Below, in pieces: positions 30,747 through 41,516 of a stretch of 64,000 bases of DNA. The position numbers were made by a program, and so were the translations under genes. Every line of letters begins with the position of its first letter. The first letter of the stretch is position 1. The notes beneath the pieces were generated by a model, which worked only from the letters and a program-made list of their open reading frames with translations, searched no databases and was not told where the DNA came from. This stretch comes from Henriciella algicola (lineage in GTDB: Bacteria > Pseudomonadota > Alphaproteobacteria > Caulobacterales > Hyphomonadaceae). The stretch is taken from NCBI RefSeq assembly GCF_003576245.1, contig NZ_QWGA01000007.1:560241-624240 (forward strand). Reading direction: 5' to 3'.

Positions 30747-31751
30747 ATGAAAGTTGCCAGCCTGAAGAAGCCGGGCGGTCTGCAGAATATCCAGATCGAA
30801 ACGCGCGACGACCCGAAACCCAAGGCCGGTGAGGTACTGGTGCGGGTGAAGGCGAGCTCGCTGAACTATCACGACTTCGTTGTTGCGCAGGGCGGTATCC
30901 CCACGCCGGATGGCCGCATCCTGATGTCCGATGGTGCTGGCGAAGTCGTCGAGGTCGGTGAAGGCGTCACCCGCTTCAAGAAAGGCGACAAGGTTCTTTC
31001 GACCTTCTTCCCCGGCTGGCGCGACGGTCCGCCCGAACTCGACAAGATGCTGGCGGTGCCGGGCGACCGGATCGACGGCTTTTCGGCTGAACTTGTTGCC
31101 GCGCCTGCAGAGGGCCTGACCCGCATGCCGGAAGGCTGGAGCTTTGCTGAAGCGGCGACCCTGCCCTGCGCGGCGCTGACCGCATGGCGTGGCCTGATGG
31201 TGGAAAACTCCATCCAGCCAGGCGACTGGGTGCTCACGCAAGGCACGGGCGGCGTATCGATCTTCGCACTCCAGTTTGCCAAGGCGGCTGGCGCGCGCGT
31301 GATCTCGACATCTTCGTCTCAGGAGAAGCTCGACAAGCTGAAAGAGCTCGGCGCGGATTATGTGATCAATTACAAGGAAACACCCAATTGGGGCGCAAAA
31401 GCCAAGGAGATCACGAGTGGCCGCGGCGTCGATGAAGTGATCGAGATTGGCGGCCCCGGCACGATGGCTCAGTCCATCGCAGCATGTCGCATTGGTGGTC
31501 ACATCTCGCTGATCGGCGTGCTGACCGGCATCTCCGGGGAGGTGCCAACGGCTGCCCTCTTCAGCTCAAATATCACCGTGTCCGGCATTACGGTCGGCTC
31601 GCGCCAGTCTCAGGAAGACATGATCGCCGCCATCGAATCATCCGGCATCAAGCCGGTGATCAGCGACCATTTCCCACTCGAGAAACTGGCCGATGCGTTC
31701 GCTCATCAGGCGAGCCAGAAGCATTTCGGCAAGATTGTTGTGGACATCTGA
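30747..31751 (+). CDS. Zinc-independent MDR-family oxidoreductase
   Basis: This 334-residue medium-chain dehydrogenase/reductase resembles NADPH:quinone or enoyl reductases. ATG 30747, preceded by AAGGGAGA, is the start; the longer open frame upstream is not coding in my view. The catalytic-zinc ligands of alcohol dehydrogenases are absent: at their place stands NYHDFVVAQGG. The structural-zinc cysteines are missing too. The nucleotide-binding segment is TQGTGGVSIFALQFAKAAGA. The substrate is unknown. A terminator follows. Confidence 0.88.
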   Translation: MKVASLKKPGGLQNIQIETRDDPKPKAGEVLVRVKASSLNYHDFVVAQGGIPTPDGRILMSDGAGEVVEVGEGVTRFKKGDKVLSTFFPGWRDGPPELDKMLAVPGDRIDGFSAELVAAPAEGLTRMPEGWSFAEAATLPCAALTAWRGLMVENSIQPGDWVLTQGTGGVSIFALQFAKAAGARVISTSSSQEKLDKLKELGADYVINYKETPNWGAKAKEITSGRGVDEVIEIGGPGTMAQSIAACRIGGHISLIGVLTGISGEVPTAALFSSNITVSGITVGSRQSQEDMIAAIESSGIKPVISDHFPLEKLADAFAHQASQKHFGKIVVDI

Positions 31752-31777
31752 TCCCCAGCAGAAATCGCAGTTCTGAC

Positions 31778-31810
31778 AGACAGGCCGGTATCCCCGGCCT
31801 GTCTTGCTTT
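31778..31810 (+). terminator. Terminator after the MDR oxidoreductase
   Basis: The 11-bp stem AGACAGGCCGG, five-base loop and perfect complement are followed by TTGCTTT. It begins about 27 bases after the stop codon. It insulates the oxidoreductase from katG. Confidence 0.8.
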
Positions 31811-31927
31811 GCGCTTATATATAGATTTTCACAATAGCTATTCAGCGGCGTTTTGATTTGTTCGATGAAGCTTGATCCGGTATGTTCAAGGTTCAGATCA
31901 ACGCACAGGTTAGAAGGAAGGATTTAA

Positions 31928-34132
<2,205 letters not shown>

Positions 34133-34156
34133 GCTCGACGCCAGTTACAAACCAGG

Positions 34157-34188
34157 AAAGCGCCCCGGCCCGTCCGGGGCGCTTTTTT
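34157..34188 (+). terminator. Terminator of katG
   Basis: The 12-bp stem AAAGCGCCCCGG, five-base loop and exact complement end in a run of six T. It begins 25 bases after the katG stop. Confidence 0.92.
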
Positions 34189-34280
34189 GTTGGGGAAACC
34201 AATAAATTCCTCGCCAATGGCTCGCCTAAGCGAATGCCCCGAACTAGCATGATGGTCAGACACGCTAGCGCGGAGGGATT

Positions 34281-34769
34281 ATGGCGCTTCGGATATCTCT
34301 GAACATCAACGGCACAGAACATGGTGTGGACCTTGAAGATCCACGCCCGACATTGCTCGACGTGCTTCGTGAACGGATAGGGCTTACGGGCACTAAAAAG
34401 GGCTGCGACCGCGGCCAGTGCGGGGCCTGTACAGTGCTGGTGGACGGGCGGCGCGTGAACAGCTGCCTCACTTTGGCGGTCAGCCTCGATGGCGCCGACA
34501 TCACCACAGTTGAAGGCCTAGCCGATGGCGACACGCTCCATCCGGTCCAGGCGGCCTTCATTCAGAATGATGGCTTCCAGTGCGGCTATTGTACGCCCGG
34601 CCAGATCATGAGCGCGGTGGGGCTGCTCAGTGAAACGGGTGGCCAGGCATCCGCCGAAGCGATCCGAGAAGGCATGAGCGGCAATCTTTGTCGCTGCGGC
34701 GCCTATGCCGGCATCCAGGACGCGGTACTCGAAGCGCAGGCGAATATCGCCAAGGCAGGCAAGTCATGA
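34281..34769 (+). CDS. Molybdenum hydroxylase, [2Fe-2S] subunit (PaoA-like)
   Basis: The 162-residue small subunit of a xanthine-oxidase-family enzyme binds two [2Fe-2S] clusters. The plant-ferredoxin-type cysteines are in KKGCDRGQCGACTVLVDGR with a later NSCL. The second cluster uses CGYCTPGQIM and GNLCRCGAY. The E. coli counterpart PaoA carries a Tat leader; this protein starts directly with the ferredoxin fold, so the complex is probably cytoplasmic. CGGAGGG sets the ATG at 34281. The stop overlaps the next start as ATGA. Confidence 0.93.
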   Translation: MALRISLNINGTEHGVDLEDPRPTLLDVLRERIGLTGTKKGCDRGQCGACTVLVDGRRVNSCLTLAVSLDGADITTVEGLADGDTLHPVQAAFIQNDGFQCGYCTPGQIMSAVGLLSETGGQASAEAIREGMSGNLCRCGAYAGIQDAVLEAQANIAKAGKS

Positions 34770-35815
34770 ATACTTTCGATTATGAGCGCCCAGAAACGGT
34801 CGCCGACGCGATCAAGGCGGGCAGTAAACCCGGCGCCTCCTACTATGCCGGCGGCACAAATTTGCTGGACCTGATGAAAGCAGGCGTGCGCACCCCTGAC
34901 AGCCTTGTCGACATCACACGCCTTGATGAGCTGCAACGTATTGAGCCACAGAAGGACGGCTCCCTACGTATTGGCGCGATGGTCCGCAACTCAGACCTTG
35001 CCCGTAATGATCTCATTCAAAAGGATTTTCCGGCTGTCGCCGAAGCGCTTCTCGCTGGCGCGTCGGGACAGCTCCGCAATGCTGCGACTGTTGGCGGCAA
35101 CCTGATGCAGCAGCCGCGCTGTGCCTATTTCTACGACGCTCACAGCGCCTGCAATCTCCATAAAGCGGGACAGGGCTGCGACGCGCTCGAGGGCGTGAAC
35201 GGCAAACACGCCGTGCTTGGCTGGACCAAGACCTGTATCGCGGTTCACCCGTCCGATTTCTGCGTACCGCTCGCAGCGCTTGGTGCACTGGTCGAAGTCG
35301 ATGGACCGGATGGAAGCCGGCAGATATCGATCGATGAGTTCTACCGCCTTCCAGATGCGTCCACGCCTCCGGGCAGCACGCTGAAGCAGGGCGAGATCAT
35401 CACGGCCGTCACCCTACCCTCTGATGCCAAGCGTTTCGCCGCGCGCGCCCGCTATATCAAGCTACGCGACCGGACCTCCTATGCGTTCGCCATCGTGTCG
35501 GCTGCGGCCATGCTTCATATCGGCGATGGCCGGATCAAGGATGCACGCATCGCCCTCGGCGGTGTCGCCGCCAAACCGTGGCGCGCCCGCGAGGCCGAGG
35601 ATGCACTGAACGGTGCCGAGGCAGGCGAGGCCGCATTCCGGAAGGCCGCCGATGCCGCGCTCGCTGACGCGAAACCTTCGGGCGACAATGCGCACAAGAT
35701 CGAACTCGCAAAGCGGATCCTGATCCGCGCGCTGAAGGCGGCCGCCGACGGCACCCCGGCAACCATGCCGGACCTGCCCGGCTCTGTCTTCGCAACCGGG
35801 AAGGAGGCACGATAA
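34766..35815 (+). CDS. Molybdenum hydroxylase, FAD subunit (PaoB-like)
   Basis: The 349-residue FAD-binding subunit. The FAD motifs are YYAGGTNLLDLMK near residue 30 and ATVGGNLMQQPRC near residue 112. After the second motif it has an insertion with four cysteines (CAYFYD, ACNLHK, GCDALE, TCIAVHPSD). These match the extra [4Fe-4S] site of PaoB and of 4-hydroxybenzoyl-CoA reductase beta subunits, so it is closer to PaoB than to xanthine dehydrogenase. It overlaps the genes on both sides and is cotranscribed with them. Confidence 0.92.
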   Translation: MNTFDYERPETVADAIKAGSKPGASYYAGGTNLLDLMKAGVRTPDSLVDITRLDELQRIEPQKDGSLRIGAMVRNSDLARNDLIQKDFPAVAEALLAGASGQLRNAATVGGNLMQQPRCAYFYDAHSACNLHKAGQGCDALEGVNGKHAVLGWTKTCIAVHPSDFCVPLAALGALVEVDGPDGSRQISIDEFYRLPDASTPPGSTLKQGEIITAVTLPSDAKRFAARARYIKLRDRTSYAFAIVSAAAMLHIGDGRIKDARIALGGVAAKPWRAREAEDALNGAEAGEAAFRKAADAALADAKPSGDNAHKIELAKRILIRALKAAADGTPATMPDLPGSVFATGKEAR

Positions 35816-38088
35816 TGGCTGATACACCGATGGTTGCCGCCCACCATGTCCGGCTCGGCTCGAATTCCGGCCAGTCGATGACGCGCAAGGACGGCCTTGC
35901 CAAGGTCACCGGCAAGGCCAATTACGCGGCCGACAACCGGCCCGAAGGGCTGCTCCACGCTGTCTTTGCAGGCGCCAGCATCGCCCGCGGCCGCGTCACC
36001 TTGCTGGACACGAAGGCAGCGCTCGCCCATCCGGGCGTTGTCCATGTCATGACGCCGGAAAATACCCCTGCCCTGTCGCAGGACCCGGACGAAAAGACGA
36101 CGCCGTTTACCGCGCGGATCGATGTGCTCCAGCATAATGATGTCCGCTATGCCGGACAGCCCATCGCCGTTGTCGTCGCCGAAACGCTCGAAGCCGCCAT
36201 TGAAGGCGCACGCCTCATCAAGGCAGAGTATGACGAGCAGCCAGCGCGGATCGGTTTTGACGATGGTGAGGCGTTCACGCCTGAAGCGGTCGGCATATCG
36301 ACCCCACCGAAGTTTGCGACCGGTGACCTTGAGGCTCAACGCAAGCAGGCTGCGTCCAGTGTCAGCGTCGTCGTAGAAACACCGCTCCAGTATCACAATG
36401 CGATGGAGCCGCATGCGGTCGTCGCCGCGTGGGATGGCGACAAGCTCACTGTCGACATGCCCAATCAGGCTATCGGCCTCGCCAAGCCAGGCATCGCCAA
36501 TTATTTCGGCATCCCGGCAGAGAATGTGACGCTCCGTTCGCCCTATCTCGGTGGCGGCTTTGGCTCCAAGGCCGTCCTGTTTGGCCCGCAAATGCTGGGC
36601 ATACTTGCAGCGCGCGAACTGAAAAGGCCGGTGAAACTGGCGCTCAAGCGCGACCAGATGTTCGGGCCGGTCCAGCACCGCAGCGCGACGCGCCAGACGG
36701 TCCGCTATGACATCGACGCCGACAACCGCCTGCTCGCCTTTGAGCATCAGGCCAACGTCTCGACTAGCAGCTTTGACAACTGGCTCGATGGTGCAGCGAA
36801 TGCGGGCCTCAGCCTCTATGCGACCCCAGCGATCAGCGTCGCCCATTCGGGTACGCGGTTTGACACTGGCACGCCGGGCGCCATGCGCGCGCCGGGCATC
36901 GCGACCGGGTCTGCGGTCATTGAATGCGCCATAGACATGGCGGCTGAGAAGGCTGGTATGGATCCGCTGGAGTTCCGCCTGCACAACTATGCAGAGAAAG
37001 ACCACTCCAACGGAAAACCTTATTCAGCCAAGGCCTTGCGCGAATGTTATGAGACAGCCGCTAACGCCTTTGGATGGACAGACAGGCCACCCAAACCTGG
37101 CCAGATGCGCGATGAAGATGGCCTGCTGACTGGCTGGGGTATGGGCACGAGTATTTTCCATGCGCCCTTTTTCCCTGCCAAGGCGCGAGCGGTTCTGCGC
37201 AAGGATGGAACGGCGCGCGCTGAAACGTCCGGCGCCGATATGGGTCAGGGTGCATGGACCGCCCTTTGGCAGATGGCGGCTGATGGCCTTGGCATGGCTG
37301 CCGACGATATCGACTTCGACATCGGCCACTCAGACCTGCCGGACGGCAGCGTCGCAGGCGGCTCGGCGCACACGGCCTCGGCTGGCGGCGCGCTCTTTGC
37401 AGCTGGCAATGACGTTATCCGCCAGCTCGCAGAGATTGCGACCAAGGATAGCGACTCTCCTCTCTTCGGCGCAGGCAATGAACGGCTGATCGGCGAAAAT
37501 GGTCGCCTGTTCAAAGCCAGCGACCCGAGTGTTGGCGAACCCTACACCGCCATTCTGGAACGTGCGGGGATCGATGAGATTGAGGGCCAGGGCCGGGGCA
37601 ACCGCGACAAGGCGAGCACCGAGACCTATGCCATGTTCTCGCACGGTGCCGTCTTTGCCGAAGTGAAGGTTGATCCGGACCTCTATCAGGTGCGCGTCAC
37701 CCGTCTCATCGGGGCGTTCGCAGCGGGCCGGATCATCAATCCGCGCCTTGCGAAAAGCCAGCTTACCGGCGGTATGATCTGGGGCATGAGCTTTGCGCTG
37801 CACGAGGAGGGCGTTCACGACAAGCGGACTGGCCGCCCGCTTAACAATGACTTTGCGGGCTATCACATCCCCGTTCTGGCGGACGTGCCGCATGTCGAGG
37901 CGCTGCTGGTCGATGAGGACGACCCGCATGTGAATGACCTTGGCGTCAAGGGTGTCGGAGAGCTTGGTATTACGGGCACAGTGGGCGCGATCGCAAATGC
38001 CGTCTGGCATGCCATCGGCGTGCGCACGCCGCGCTATCCAATCAAGATCGAGGACCTTCTCAAGGGCGCCGAGGCGCTGAAAGCCTAG
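35815..38088 (+). CDS. Molybdenum hydroxylase, molybdopterin subunit (PaoC-like)
   Basis: The 757-residue catalytic subunit. It contains the Mo-cofactor segments LGGGFGSKAV, TPGAMRAPGIATGS and DMGQGAWTA, and the active-site glutamate in VGELGITGTVGA near the C-terminus. It would oxidise an aldehyde or N-heterocycle, passing electrons through the iron-sulfur and FAD subunits. The ATG overlaps the previous stop (TAATG). No XdhC/PaoD-type maturation factor is encoded next to it. Its stop overlaps the convergent ligD stop by four bases. Confidence 0.93.
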   Translation: MADTPMVAAHHVRLGSNSGQSMTRKDGLAKVTGKANYAADNRPEGLLHAVFAGASIARGRVTLLDTKAALAHPGVVHVMTPENTPALSQDPDEKTTPFTARIDVLQHNDVRYAGQPIAVVVAETLEAAIEGARLIKAEYDEQPARIGFDDGEAFTPEAVGISTPPKFATGDLEAQRKQAASSVSVVVETPLQYHNAMEPHAVVAAWDGDKLTVDMPNQAIGLAKPGIANYFGIPAENVTLRSPYLGGGFGSKAVLFGPQMLGILAARELKRPVKLALKRDQMFGPVQHRSATRQTVRYDIDADNRLLAFEHQANVSTSSFDNWLDGAANAGLSLYATPAISVAHSGTRFDTGTPGAMRAPGIATGSAVIECAIDMAAEKAGMDPLEFRLHNYAEKDHSNGKPYSAKALRECYETAANAFGWTDRPPKPGQMRDEDGLLTGWGMGTSIFHAPFFPAKARAVLRKDGTARAETSGADMGQGAWTALWQMAADGLGMAADDIDFDIGHSDLPDGSVAGGSAHTASAGGALFAAGNDVIRQLAEIATKDSDSPLFGAGNERLIGENGRLFKASDPSVGEPYTAILERAGIDEIEGQGRGNRDKASTETYAMFSHGAVFAEVKVDPDLYQVRVTRLIGAFAAGRIINPRLAKSQLTGGMIWGMSFALHEEGVHDKRTGRPLNNDFAGYHIPVLADVPHVEALLVDEDDPHVNDLGVKGVGELGITGTVGAIANAVWHAIGVRTPRYPIKIEDLLKGAEALKA

Positions 38089-40574
38089 TCGTCAGCCAGT
38101 ATGTCCAGCACGCTTTTTGAGATAGACTGGCGGACGGTGTCATACCCCTCCCAGGGGTCTGATTTCAGCGCTGACAGCCGACGCCGGATCGTCGACAGCG
38201 TATAGTCGTGCCCTGAGCTGATGCGGGACAACTCATCCCAACGGACGGGTGTCGCAATCGGCGCCCCCGGCCTCGCGCGGAGTGAATAGGGACAGACCGC
38301 TGTCGCGCCGCGTTCATTGCGCAGCCAGTCGATGAAAATGCGCCCCTTGCGCTTGGCTTTGGACATCTCGGCAACGTAGCGACCCGGATCAGCTTCAGAC
38401 AGCTTTCTTGCGAGCCCACGGGCGGCGGATTTCACTTCATCCCAGCCCTGTCGACGTTCCAGCGGAGCGATCACGTGAATGCCTTTGCCGCCCGTCAACA
38501 ACGCAAAGGTCTGCAGCCCAGCCGCATTGAGCACATCGCGCACTTCGAAGGCTGCGCTTTTCACATCTTCAAAATCCAGCCCTTCATCCGGATCGAGATC
38601 GAGAACGAGACGGTCGGGGCGTTCCAGCCGGTCCGTGCGCGAGCCCCAGATGTGCAGCTCGAGGGCGCCGATCTGCGCTGCTGAAACCAGCGCTTCAGCC
38701 GAGTTCAGTAGAAGGTAGCCGGACGTCTCGCCATCCTTTTCCTCAATCTGAACTTCGTCGATCGCACCCGGGACGGAGTCTGTATGGTGCTTCTGATAGA
38801 AACACTTGCCGCCTGCGCCGGACGGACAGCGGACCAAGCTGACGGGATGGTCCTCAATGTAAGGCAGCATACGCGGTGCGATCTCCGCCAGGTATTCGGC
38901 AATTTCGCGCTTGGTCGCGCCTTGCTCCTCATAGACGACACGGTCCGGATGACTGATCCGTACGCCAAGTACCTTTCCATCATCGGCGTCCTGGACTGTC
39001 TCCGTTTCCTTTTCGCGGCGCGTCTTCACTTGCTTTGCCTCCTTGTCCTCGCGCAGACCCTGAAAGCTCGGATGGCGAAGCAGGCCGTCGGGCGTGCGCT
39101 CTGTATAGGCGATCTCGGCGACGAGCTTCGGCGTCAGCCAGACAGCGCCGCGCCTGGCGTCAGCAGGCAGGTCTTCGAAAGCGCTCGTCTTGCGCTCCAG
39201 TCTGGTCATCGCCGCCGACAACTCATCCATCGTCGCTTCATCAAATCCGGTACCGACCCGGCCGCGATAGTGGAGTTTACCGTCCTCGAATTCACCGAGC
39301 AGGAGCGACGCGAACGCCCGCCCCTTCTTGTCTGACTTGCGATAGCCGCCGATCACAAACTCATCGCGGCCGACGCATTTCGACTTGATCCAACCCGATC
39401 CGCGCCCGGACAGGTATTTCGATGTCGCCTTCTTGGAGATGATACCTTCAAGCCCCATACCGCAGGCCTTGCCGATGACATCGTCACCCTTGCCCTCGAT
39501 GTGGTCCGAGAAGCGGACGATCTCATCCTCGTCGGGAATGATTTCGCGTAACGCAGCTTTTCGCTCCGTGAGCGGCTTCTTGCGTAAATCCTTGCCATCT
39601 CGCGAAAGCAGATCGAATGCGTAGAAAGCGAGCGTCGCATCATTCTCACCCTTTATAGCTGCCTGAAGCGAGGCAAAGTGGCTGTGCCCACGTTCATCAA
39701 GCGCCACAAGTTCTCCATCGATGGCCGCAGTCTCTACTTCAAGCGCAGCGAGTGCTTTTGCGACAGCGGGATAACGATCCGTCCAGTCCTTGCCATTTCG
39801 CGTAATGAGCCGAACCTGATGACCTGCGATCAGTGCCTGAATGCGATAGCCGTCAAACTTGAGCTCATGCAGCCAATCGTCACCTGAGGGCGGGTCATCG
39901 CGGAGTTTGGCAAGCTGCGGCTCGACAAAATCTGGAAATTCGGGGGCCTCGTCTTCTCCCAGTATGTCGGCATCACCGCCAGCCGCTGCCTGTTCGATCT
40001 CTTCGAAATCGCGGTCACTCGTCACGCTGGTCTGCCAGGTTTCACGTGGGTCGGACTTGCGATCGGCTTCGTCATCCTTTTCCTTGATCAGGAGCCAGTT
40101 CTGCCTGTCCTTGGTGGAATTGTTCTTCATCAGGACGAGCGCCCAGCCACCCTTCAGCCGCGCCCCTTTGAGATTGAACTTGAGCGATCCTTTCTTGAGG
40201 CCTTCATGGGGGTCTTCGCGCGGCTCCCATTCGCCTTGGTCCCACAACATGACGGTGCCCGCGCCATAGCCGTCGGGGATCACACCTTCAAAGCTGCCAT
40301 AATCGAGGGGATGGTCTTCGGTCCGCACGGCCAGACGCTTGTCCGCCGGGTTTAGGCTCGGACCCTTGGTCACCGCCCAGCTTTTCAGAACACCATCAAG
40401 CTCAAGCCGGAAATCGTAATGAAGCCGGCTCGCATCATGTTTCTGGATGACAAAACTTAGCGCGCCGTTCTTCGATTTGGAGCGCTTTGATTTTGAGCCA
40501 TCAGGTTCCGGCGTGCGCGTGAAGTCACGCTTTTCGCGATAGGTCTTGAGGGTGTCTGACTGCGACTTCGCCAT
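38085..40574 (-). CDS. ligD: DNA ligase D (NHEJ)
   Basis: The 829-residue multifunctional end-joining protein has the domain order phosphoesterase, ligase, polymerase, as in Pseudomonas LigD. The 3'-phosphoesterase covers about residues 35-165 (FVIQKHDASRLHYDFRLE). The ATP-dependent ligase has its adenylated lysine in LKFDGYR (residue 239), and the primase-like polymerase domain holds VLDLDPDEGL and LTGGKGIHVI. It has no clear ribosome-binding site and starts seven bases after the ku stop, so it is probably coupled to ku. Confidence 0.95.
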   Translation of the reverse strand: MAKSQSDTLKTYREKRDFTRTPEPDGSKSKRSKSKNGALSFVIQKHDASRLHYDFRLELDGVLKSWAVTKGPSLNPADKRLAVRTEDHPLDYGSFEGVIPDGYGAGTVMLWDQGEWEPREDPHEGLKKGSLKFNLKGARLKGGWALVLMKNNSTKDRQNWLLIKEKDDEADRKSDPRETWQTSVTSDRDFEEIEQAAAGGDADILGEDEAPEFPDFVEPQLAKLRDDPPSGDDWLHELKFDGYRIQALIAGHQVRLITRNGKDWTDRYPAVAKALAALEVETAAIDGELVALDERGHSHFASLQAAIKGENDATLAFYAFDLLSRDGKDLRKKPLTERKAALREIIPDEDEIVRFSDHIEGKGDDVIGKACGMGLEGIISKKATSKYLSGRGSGWIKSKCVGRDEFVIGGYRKSDKKGRAFASLLLGEFEDGKLHYRGRVGTGFDEATMDELSAAMTRLERKTSAFEDLPADARRGAVWLTPKLVAEIAYTERTPDGLLRHPSFQGLREDKEAKQVKTRREKETETVQDADDGKVLGVRISHPDRVVYEEQGATKREIAEYLAEIAPRMLPYIEDHPVSLVRCPSGAGGKCFYQKHHTDSVPGAIDEVQIEEKDGETSGYLLLNSAEALVSAAQIGALELHIWGSRTDRLERPDRLVLDLDPDEGLDFEDVKSAAFEVRDVLNAAGLQTFALLTGGKGIHVIAPLERRQGWDEVKSAARGLARKLSEADPGRYVAEMSKAKRKGRIFIDWLRNERGATAVCPYSLRARPGAPIATPVRWDELSRISSGHDYTLSTIRRRLSALKSDPWEGYDTVRQSISKSVLDILADD

Positions 40575-40580
40575 CGAGCG

Positions 40581-41441
40581 TCAAGCCGCTTTGCCGGACT
40601 TCGACTTCGATGACTTGGAGGCAGCCTTTTTCTTCGATCCGCCCTTATCCTTGTCGACGCTCTTTTTGAGCGCCTCCATCAGGTCGACAACCTTGCCGCG
40701 CCCGCCAGAGCCGCCGATATTATCGGAGCTGTCGTCATGACTGATGGCACCCTCGTCCCGCTTTTCCTTGATCAGGTCCATGAGCGCATCAGCATAGCTT
40801 GATTTGAACGCCTCCGGCTTGAATGGCTTCGCCTTGCGTTCGATCAGCTCGCTCGCAAGGTCCAACATTTCCTTGTCGGGTTTCATGTCCGGGATATCGC
40901 CGAAGACGGTATCGCTCTCGCGGATTTCGTCTGCGAAACGCAGGGTCTCCAGGAGCAGCCCGTCGCCGCACGGCTTGATCGCTACGACGTAGTCGCGCCC
41001 ACGCACCGCCATCTGGCCGAGGCCGACCATCTTGTTCTTGCGCAGGGCCTCACGAATGACCGTGAAACCTTCCGCTGCGACCTCATCATCGCGCGGCACG
41101 ACGTAATAAGGCTTTTCGAAATAGCGCGGGTCAATCTCGCAGGCTTCGACAAACTGAACCAGATCGATGGTCCGTTTGCTTTCAAGCTTGATCTCGTCGA
41201 GCTCGTCCGGCTCCAGGATGACATATTCGTCCTTGCTGGTCTCGAACCCTTTGACGATCTCATCTGTGTCGACGGGTCCCACGCCTTCTGCGACCTTCTG
41301 ATAGCGAATGCGCTTGCCGCTGGGCTTATGAATCTGGCGTAGCGAGACGCGCTTTTGCGAACTTGTCGCCGAGTAGAGCTCGATACCGATATTCACGAGG
41401 GAGAGGCGCAGATAGCCTTTCCAGTATGCACGCATAGCCAT
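40581..41441 (-). CDS. ku: Ku protein (NHEJ)
   Basis: The 286-residue homodimeric DNA-end-binding ring protein of bacterial non-homologous end joining. The family N-terminus MRAYWKGYLRLSLVNIGIELY is near-canonical, followed by YQKVAEGVG, YVVPRDD and the bridge-arch region. The C-terminal tail is Lys/Ser-rich and low in complexity (about the last 30 residues), as in other Ku proteins that use it to bind DNA and LigD. GGAGG precedes the ATG at 41441. ku and ligD form one minus-strand unit. Confidence 0.95.
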   Translation of the reverse strand: MAMRAYWKGYLRLSLVNIGIELYSATSSQKRVSLRQIHKPSGKRIRYQKVAEGVGPVDTDEIVKGFETSKDEYVILEPDELDEIKLESKRTIDLVQFVEACEIDPRYFEKPYYVVPRDDEVAAEGFTVIREALRKNKMVGLGQMAVRGRDYVVAIKPCGDGLLLETLRFADEIRESDTVFGDIPDMKPDKEMLDLASELIERKAKPFKPEAFKSSYADALMDLIKEKRDEGAISHDDSSDNIGGSGGRGKVVDLMEALKKSVDKDKGGSKKKAASKSSKSKSGKAA

Positions 41442-41516
41442 TGTCGGACCTCCAATGGCGAATCAATGCCGATCCCGGAATTCGGTTCCGGAAGGCGTTG
41501 TGATGGCTGGGTCACA

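Noticed and set aside
35515..37005. Frame of 496 codons opposite the PaoB/PaoC-like genes
   Set aside because: It spans two confirmed genes on the other strand and has no start signal or family likeness.
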